Shown here: piece by piece, positions 58,651-64,000 of the stretch
Position numbering within the stretch: the stretch's first letter is position 1
Layout: each line of letters opens with the position of its first letter
NCBI RefSeq assembly: GCF_001625215.2
Contig: NC_030381.2
Location: forward strand, 39,058,689 to 39,122,688
DNA: 64,000 bases
Source: Daucus carota subsp. sativus
Taxonomy: Eukaryota; Streptophyta; Magnoliopsida; Apiales; Apiaceae
Reading direction: 5' to 3'
The notes under the pieces: model-generated
What the model was told of the DNA's origin: nothing
Database searches by the model: none
The model's input: the letters and a program-made list of their open reading frames with translations, nothing else
Position numbers and translations under genes: made by a program

Positions 58651-60115
58651 GGTGTGCGTTATATTTTTATATTTTGTGTAGTAAACAGGTGTGCATTATA
58701 TTTTTTTTAACCGGGTGGGTTGAGATATGCGATCACTATTCTCTTGTATTTATTTTAATATTGTAGGTCAACTTACAAATATATTTATATTTTTTTTTGC
58801 CGACAAATATATTCATATCAAGTTTTCAAGATGTTCATGAACATATATATATTTATTTTTATTTTAAAAAAATTGATAAAATTTTTATGTATGCATAAAA
58901 ATAATCATTATCAATGAAATTGAAGACAATGAAAATATGTTATGGTCATTATTATTTTTTTTGAAATAAAAAATATGTTATGATTATTAATATGTGTTCT
59001 TGCTACACAACTCTGATTTGTATTAGCAAATATTATTCAATTATATTATTTTGTGTAATTCTCTCATTTTTTTTATTGCTCAGTTGTCAGTTGACTTCGA
59101 TCCTCAGTAATTTCGTTCTCCACTTTACTCCGGACTAGGGGTGCACATGGGTTGACGAAACCGACTAATCCAATTCAAATCGATCATATTTCGTTCGATC
59201 CAAACCGAAATTTTTTAACCCGATTAATAATTAGATTAAAAATGTAGTAACCCGATTTAGTTGGGTTGGATATGGGTTTCGGGTTTTATAAATCGATCCA
59301 ATCCAACCCGATTGAAAAAGATGAGAACATATTAAATTTATCGATCCCGTCACATATTAGCCTAGTTTATTTAGTTTTATTGTATTTGTGTGCTTCTTAA
59401 ATTTAATATAGTAATTTTTGTTTGCTATTTAAATATATATGAGATTAAATTTATGAATGAGAATTTGAGATTTAATTCATTATTATGTTTGTCAAGGAGC
59501 ACACAAACATGAATGAAAATATGAGATTAAATTCAAGAATATATTTGTTCATTATTTGTTACCACTTATTTTTTTAACTGAATTCGATTTTATGTTTTTG
59601 ACAAAATTGTTAAAGTAATTTTTAGCGTAAAGAATTGGATGTTAAAAACTTATTTGACACCCGTGATTATAATATTTATTAACCCAACCAAACCAATCCA
59701 AACCGAAGTACTACACATTGGGTTGGGTTACGAATTTAGACAGTTCGGATTGAGTTGAAATTTTGAAAACCCGACTTAATTGGGTTGAGTCGATAAATTC
59801 CACCAACCCGCTCAACCTGAACCGCGTACATCCCTACTCCGAAGTCCAAATGACACGAAACTCACGCTTACCTGTAATAAGAAGTGGATGTAAAATTCAC
59901 ATTTTCTGGAATATAAGTAAATTTTTGACAAATATATATATATATTTCTAAATTTTATTAATATTTTTATAACTTTATAAAATGAAAAATGAAAACAAAT
60001 ATTAAATTATTTTATAAAAAGGACACTGGTCCCTTGTGCCTTTAATTAGATTACTGTTGTGAATACACAAATAACTCTAACACGAGTTGGGACGTTTTCA
60101 AGCCCAAGAATCTAA
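58651..60115. repeat. Segmental tandem duplication, copy 2
   Basis: Parallel to 57330-58560 in block order (GATCACTATTCTCTTG at about 58730, AATTCTCTCATTTTTT at 59056, GAGTTGGGACGTTTTCAAGC at 60083). It carries a hAT-type insertion that copy 1 lacks, and lacks both Stowaway insertions. A 5' subsegment (GTGTGCRTTATATTT) is itself repeated at 58654 and 58691. Confidence 0.78.
59136..59836. mobile_element. hAT-type non-autonomous element, 701 bp
   Basis: Inverted ends TAGGGGTGCACATGGGTT and GAACCGCGTACATCCCTA, with subterminal AACCCGA/TCGGGTT repeats. Flanks CTCCGGAC (59128-59135) and CTCCGAAG (59837-59844) match at 6 of 8 bases. Absence from the paralogous copy supports insertion. Confidence 0.8.
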
Positions 60116-60700
60116 GTTTTACTCCGTTGTATATCAAATTCTTTTATCAATCATTATTAAATTGAACTGAACGTGGGAATACTATAGTTTATCAAGTGCA
60201 AATCCTCCAAATCCATGATCCAAATTTATAAATACGAGTGTACATACATGGCAGCTGTTACCAAGCTAGCGGCCATCCAGGATTCTAGATAGCCAGAATA
60301 ATACAAGAAGAGACACTTATTTGGGAACAAGAATCAAATGTAACGTGGGAAATGGATTTTTTGATGAGCTTTAAGTCATTTATTAAGTGGTTTGGTGCCA
60401 CATTTGGTTACATAATGGTCTCTTTTTTATTTGGCTTCATGTACTGCGATGATTAAAAACTTTTGTGTTACTAGGAACGAGAAGATACACTTCTATTCAA
60501 AGATAAATTTGTGAATATCAAAACATATAGTACTCCCAAGTCATAACTTACTGACAAGCCAGCCGTATAATCACAAACAGAAGTTCAAGTTACAACACAT
60601 ATTGGAAACTTGGAATTCGAATTTCGTGTGTGATTACCATACTTCCGAGTTCCGACAGGTTAAAAATAATTAACGAATTTATCAATAGTAGTAAGATATA

Positions 60701-60935
60701 CCCTCTCTGTCCCATTTTAACTGATGTTTGACTTTCTGACACGTATATTGAGGTGTGAAAAAACAATATCTATACTCAATAAAAAAATTCAATTCTTATA
60801 TCAAATAAAAGTTTAGATTCTAAACTTTTATTTGATATAAATTTTATAAAGAATAATTATGTCTAGATGTGATTTTTTTAACATCTTAAAATACGTGTAA
60901 AAAAGTCAAAAGCAGTTAAAATGGGACGGAGGAAG
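60701..60935. mobile_element. Stowaway-type MITE with perfect internal 20-bp stem
   Basis: 235 bp, ends CCCTCTCTGTCCCATTTTAA and TTAAAATGGGACGGAGGAAG, TA on both flanks. Internal stem 60796-60815 with 60821-60840, perfect, 5-base loop. Confidence 0.9.
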
Positions 60936-62798
60936 TAGTATTTAATTACATATGATCAGAAACAAAGACCTCTGTATTATTCCATTTCACTCTATTTTGT
61001 ATGGTCAGTTGGGACTGTATTATGTTCTGATTAATGAAATTCCTTTTTTTTGTGTCAAAAAAAATCTAAGTCATTTGATTTTTTCTGTTCTTTGATCGTA
61101 TCTTTACAAGTAATATTTTTTTTCTGAATAAAAAGTATGAATATTATAATTCAAAAATATTAATTTTAAAAATACGGTCAAAAAATTTGAAAATGTGTGA
61201 CAAAAGTAAAATGCTTTATATTTTAAAGTGGACAAAGTGATTGTTTACGCGTTTAAATTTTACTACATATAACTCTATTCATTTTATAGAATAACGTAGT
61301 AATGCAATTTCATTTATTTCTTTCAGTACGCGACTAGGTTTTCATTTTCGAGGGATCTAAGTTACTCGGTTATCCCCGTGACTATTTTAAAAAGCAACAA
61401 ATGTTTTTTGGGCCTTATGTTGCAGCTTTGTGTGCAAATAGAGCAAACGAAAAACCCGAATGGGCCTAATATCATGCGTATAAAGAATAAGACTGTACAC
61501 AGTCACACGGAAAGAAGGTGATAAATTATGAATACAGTCCTCGGTTCTTTTAAGTAACTCTCATAAATCATTTATTTAGAATTTTAAATTAAAATTTAAA
61601 AAATATGAGGAAATCTATTTCAATAATATTCCAGTGGTTTCTTAAATTACTTGGATCTCTATGCCATTCATTATTTTCGGCTAATATCTCTCATCTTTTA
61701 ACTTTTATTTCATGATATATTAGAAATAAACACTTATATCTCTTCACTTTTTATAATAATAACACTTTTTAATAATAAAATATTATATAGTGAATATCAA
61801 TAATGTTGTTAGTTGAGAATAATTATTGATGTTTTAAATCACTGAAATTTAATATTTTATATAAATTTGAGAAATGAGCTATGATTCTGTTGGTTGGTTG
61901 GAGTTCCTCTTACTACTAATATGTTGTCACGTCTTTTTAGATTTTATTGTACTGTTAAAATATTTATTTGCAATTATAAAAAATCACAAATAAATTAATA
62001 CAATAACTAATTGTCTCATTTGGACATGTAAATATATTATAATTAACAATTTTCAAGTGAATTCAGACCTCCAACTTGTATAATCCAATTAAAAATCAAC
62101 TTAAACTAAAAATATTATATATATTGTTTTTAAGATTCAAAAAAAAAATTGTACACATATTTTGTTATATTTTGATGCACACACTTCCGTTATTTATTGT
62201 GGCTTTTTTTAAGCCAGCTAAACATTGAGATTATTCAGAGTCTTGTTTCCGTCCTTTAAACAAAAAATGAAGCCACTTATTTTATATATTATCTATTCAT
62301 TTCAATATAGACATATTTTACAGCTATATTCCGAATTTCCCAGGTCAGGATACAAAACCACAACTAACTCAATTTTTTGTGTATCATTTGGCTGATAGAT
62401 TTTGCTTGCAAATTGCAATAGACCCGGCATGAACATTTCACGAAGTTTTTTCCGAGAAACAACCATCCTCCATGATTTTCGAACTATTTCCTTACTATGT
62501 GTTACCTGCTTGCGATTAGTATATGTCCACTAAAAACATGCATCCAGTATTCAGATAGCTAGACAGCAGCAAGATTAAACATTTTCACGTCTGGATAGCT
62601 GTTAGGATATGCTCCGTGAATATGCGGCGGAGACTTTAGAATCACTCCAAAATTTTATGATTATGGTTTTCATGCTCAGCTCTACTCATAGACTTGCTTA
62701 ATGCTTACTGGTAAGCAGATTAATCTCACCTTCTGTAAACACACTATTTTTAGTAATGGGTTTGTCCAGCGTGTACTCATAGGCACATGCTAAGCGCG
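60936..62798. other. AT-rich intergenic region
   Basis: No gene, RNA or bounded repeat was recognised. Confidence 0.5.
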
Positions 62799-62962
62799 TG
62801 ATATTATATGTTTGGAATATTTTGATTGGTGTGGTGCAGTGGTGGTTATATATGCAGGGGTCCATCATTATTAAGATATGTGATATTATATGTTTGGAAT
62901 ATTTTGATTGGTGTGGTGCAGTGGTGGTTATATATGCAGGGGTCCATCATTATTAAGATATG
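62799..62962. repeat. Perfect 82-bp tandem duplication
   Basis: 62799-62880 and 62881-62962 appear identical, base for base, on reading. The unit contains GGTGTGGTGCAGTGGTGGTT. Lack of divergence implies a recent event. Confidence 0.95.
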
Positions 62963-64000
62963 AGAGCTAATAAAAATAATCAAACTTATAAAATTCTGCC
63001 CATAACATGAATGGAGACACACTAGTTATACGCTGTTGAAGGTCCCCAAGGACTCCAACTCAAAACGATGCTTAGCCCCCAATCAAAACACGATTTTAAT
63101 CATACGCCACATTACTCGCTCAGCGGGAGGGGTGATGAAAGAGGAAAAGAAAATTAAGATTACATTCATACTTGAGTAGAATGAAATGATGTTAGAGTGA
63201 TTAGGAAAAATGTCCATGACTTTTCATTCATTCCATCCTTCTAATTCCAACTATCCTGAAAAAAATCTAAGACACTTGTTTTGAAAGAATATGATTTTTC
63301 CACTACTTTGTTATATTCCTTGTAAGCTTTATCTCTAATTTTGGAATCATTCATTTAATCACTATTTTCTTCTGCATTTTTCTTTTTTTATATAATTGTC
63401 ATGATATTCTTAATTCATTACATTCCATGTCGACTATACTAGTCAACGCAACCACAAGCTTTGAACTTGCACGATAAAAATATATCCTGCTAAATAAACA
63501 TACACTCTCTGTCCTAAAATAAACGTAACTATTGAACATAATTTGAAATGACAAAAGTATATACTTCTAAATATTATTTTTCAAATTTTTAAAAAAAATT
63601 ATAGATTTTAAATTTTATTCAAGAATTCTTTTTAAAAATATAATATATAAGAATATGTCTCTTTTACGTCGCAAATTATATATAAAAATTAAAAAACATT
63701 AAATTGGCAAAAATAAATCGTTTAATGAGAGAATTTTCCCAGGGGTAAAGTCTATGCAAGTCCTAAACCACAAGCTTTGATATAATTGTGATATTATCCA
63801 GGCGAGAAAGCAAGCCATTCCCGGAACCACAAGCTCGGACATTGTTATCCACCGCCGCCAAGACACTAGCTAGTTGAGCCTGCGCTTGTGATGTGTCATT
63901 TACAATAACAAAGCATACGCGTTACGTGATTATGTTCAATAAGGTTCTCCGTCTACACCTACGCTCTACAAAGTATCGGGGCTTATATATGTAATTCTCG
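62963..64000. other. Intergenic region to the window end
   Basis: AT-rich. A CTCTCTGTCCTAAAATAAAC sequence at 63506 may be a solo Stowaway-type end. No gene is seen. Confidence 0.45.

Noticed and set aside
1..64000. CRISPR arrays, bacterial defence systems, operons
   Set aside because: The window is plant nuclear DNA; no regularly spaced repeats or bacterial gene organisation were seen.

Overview
The window is nuclear DNA of a eudicot plant. It is AT-rich, has intron-bearing genes of plant-specific families, and is heavily loaded with plant transposons. The species cannot be fixed from the sequence.

Four protein-coding genes can be supported. (1) A GH28 polygalacturonase-like secreted protein, plus strand, 9260-12366, six exons, 464 aa. 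(2) A calponin-homology-domain kinesin-14, minus strand, 15404-22180, 19 exons, 1013 aa; one intron is an AT-AC minor-spliceosome (U12) intron and another carries a hAT MITE beginning at donor position +5. (3) A DUF789 family protein, plus strand, 38835-45064, six exons, 419 aa; its 4.4 kb second intron contains an antisense copia-like LTR element. (4) A single-exon 149-aa basic protein of unknown function, minus strand, 56406-56855. All exon models were built by hand from splice signals and keep frame across every junction. The genes do not form an operon or an evident pathway.

Layout: 1-2046 is the 3' part of a decayed LINE with an RNase H domain. 2478-7834 is a 5.4 kb block bounded by hAT terminal inverted repeats and a 7/8-matching 8-bp target duplication; it holds a head-to-tail series of Helitron-like units, a Stowaway MITE (with an unoccupied paralogous site nearby) and two other MITEs. 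Genes 1 and 2 follow, separated by another hAT MITE with related termini. 22.5-38.4 kb is gene-poor, with MITEs and small hairpins. Gene 3 is preceded by a Mutator-type MITE with a perfect 9-bp duplication. Downstream lie a broken coiled-coil-like gene relic, a 1 kb element with very long inverted arms, a decayed 3 kb block and a plastid-derived insert containing a group II intron domain V. After gene 4, 57.3-60.1 kb is an old tandem segmental duplication whose two copies received different transposon insertions. A perfect 82-bp tandem duplication lies at 62.8-63.0 kb.

No CRISPR array, bacterial-type operon, rRNA or convincing tRNA gene was seen. The most notable items are the AT-AC intron of the kinesin gene, the hAT insertion in that gene's splice donor region, and the nested hAT/Helitron/Stowaway block.
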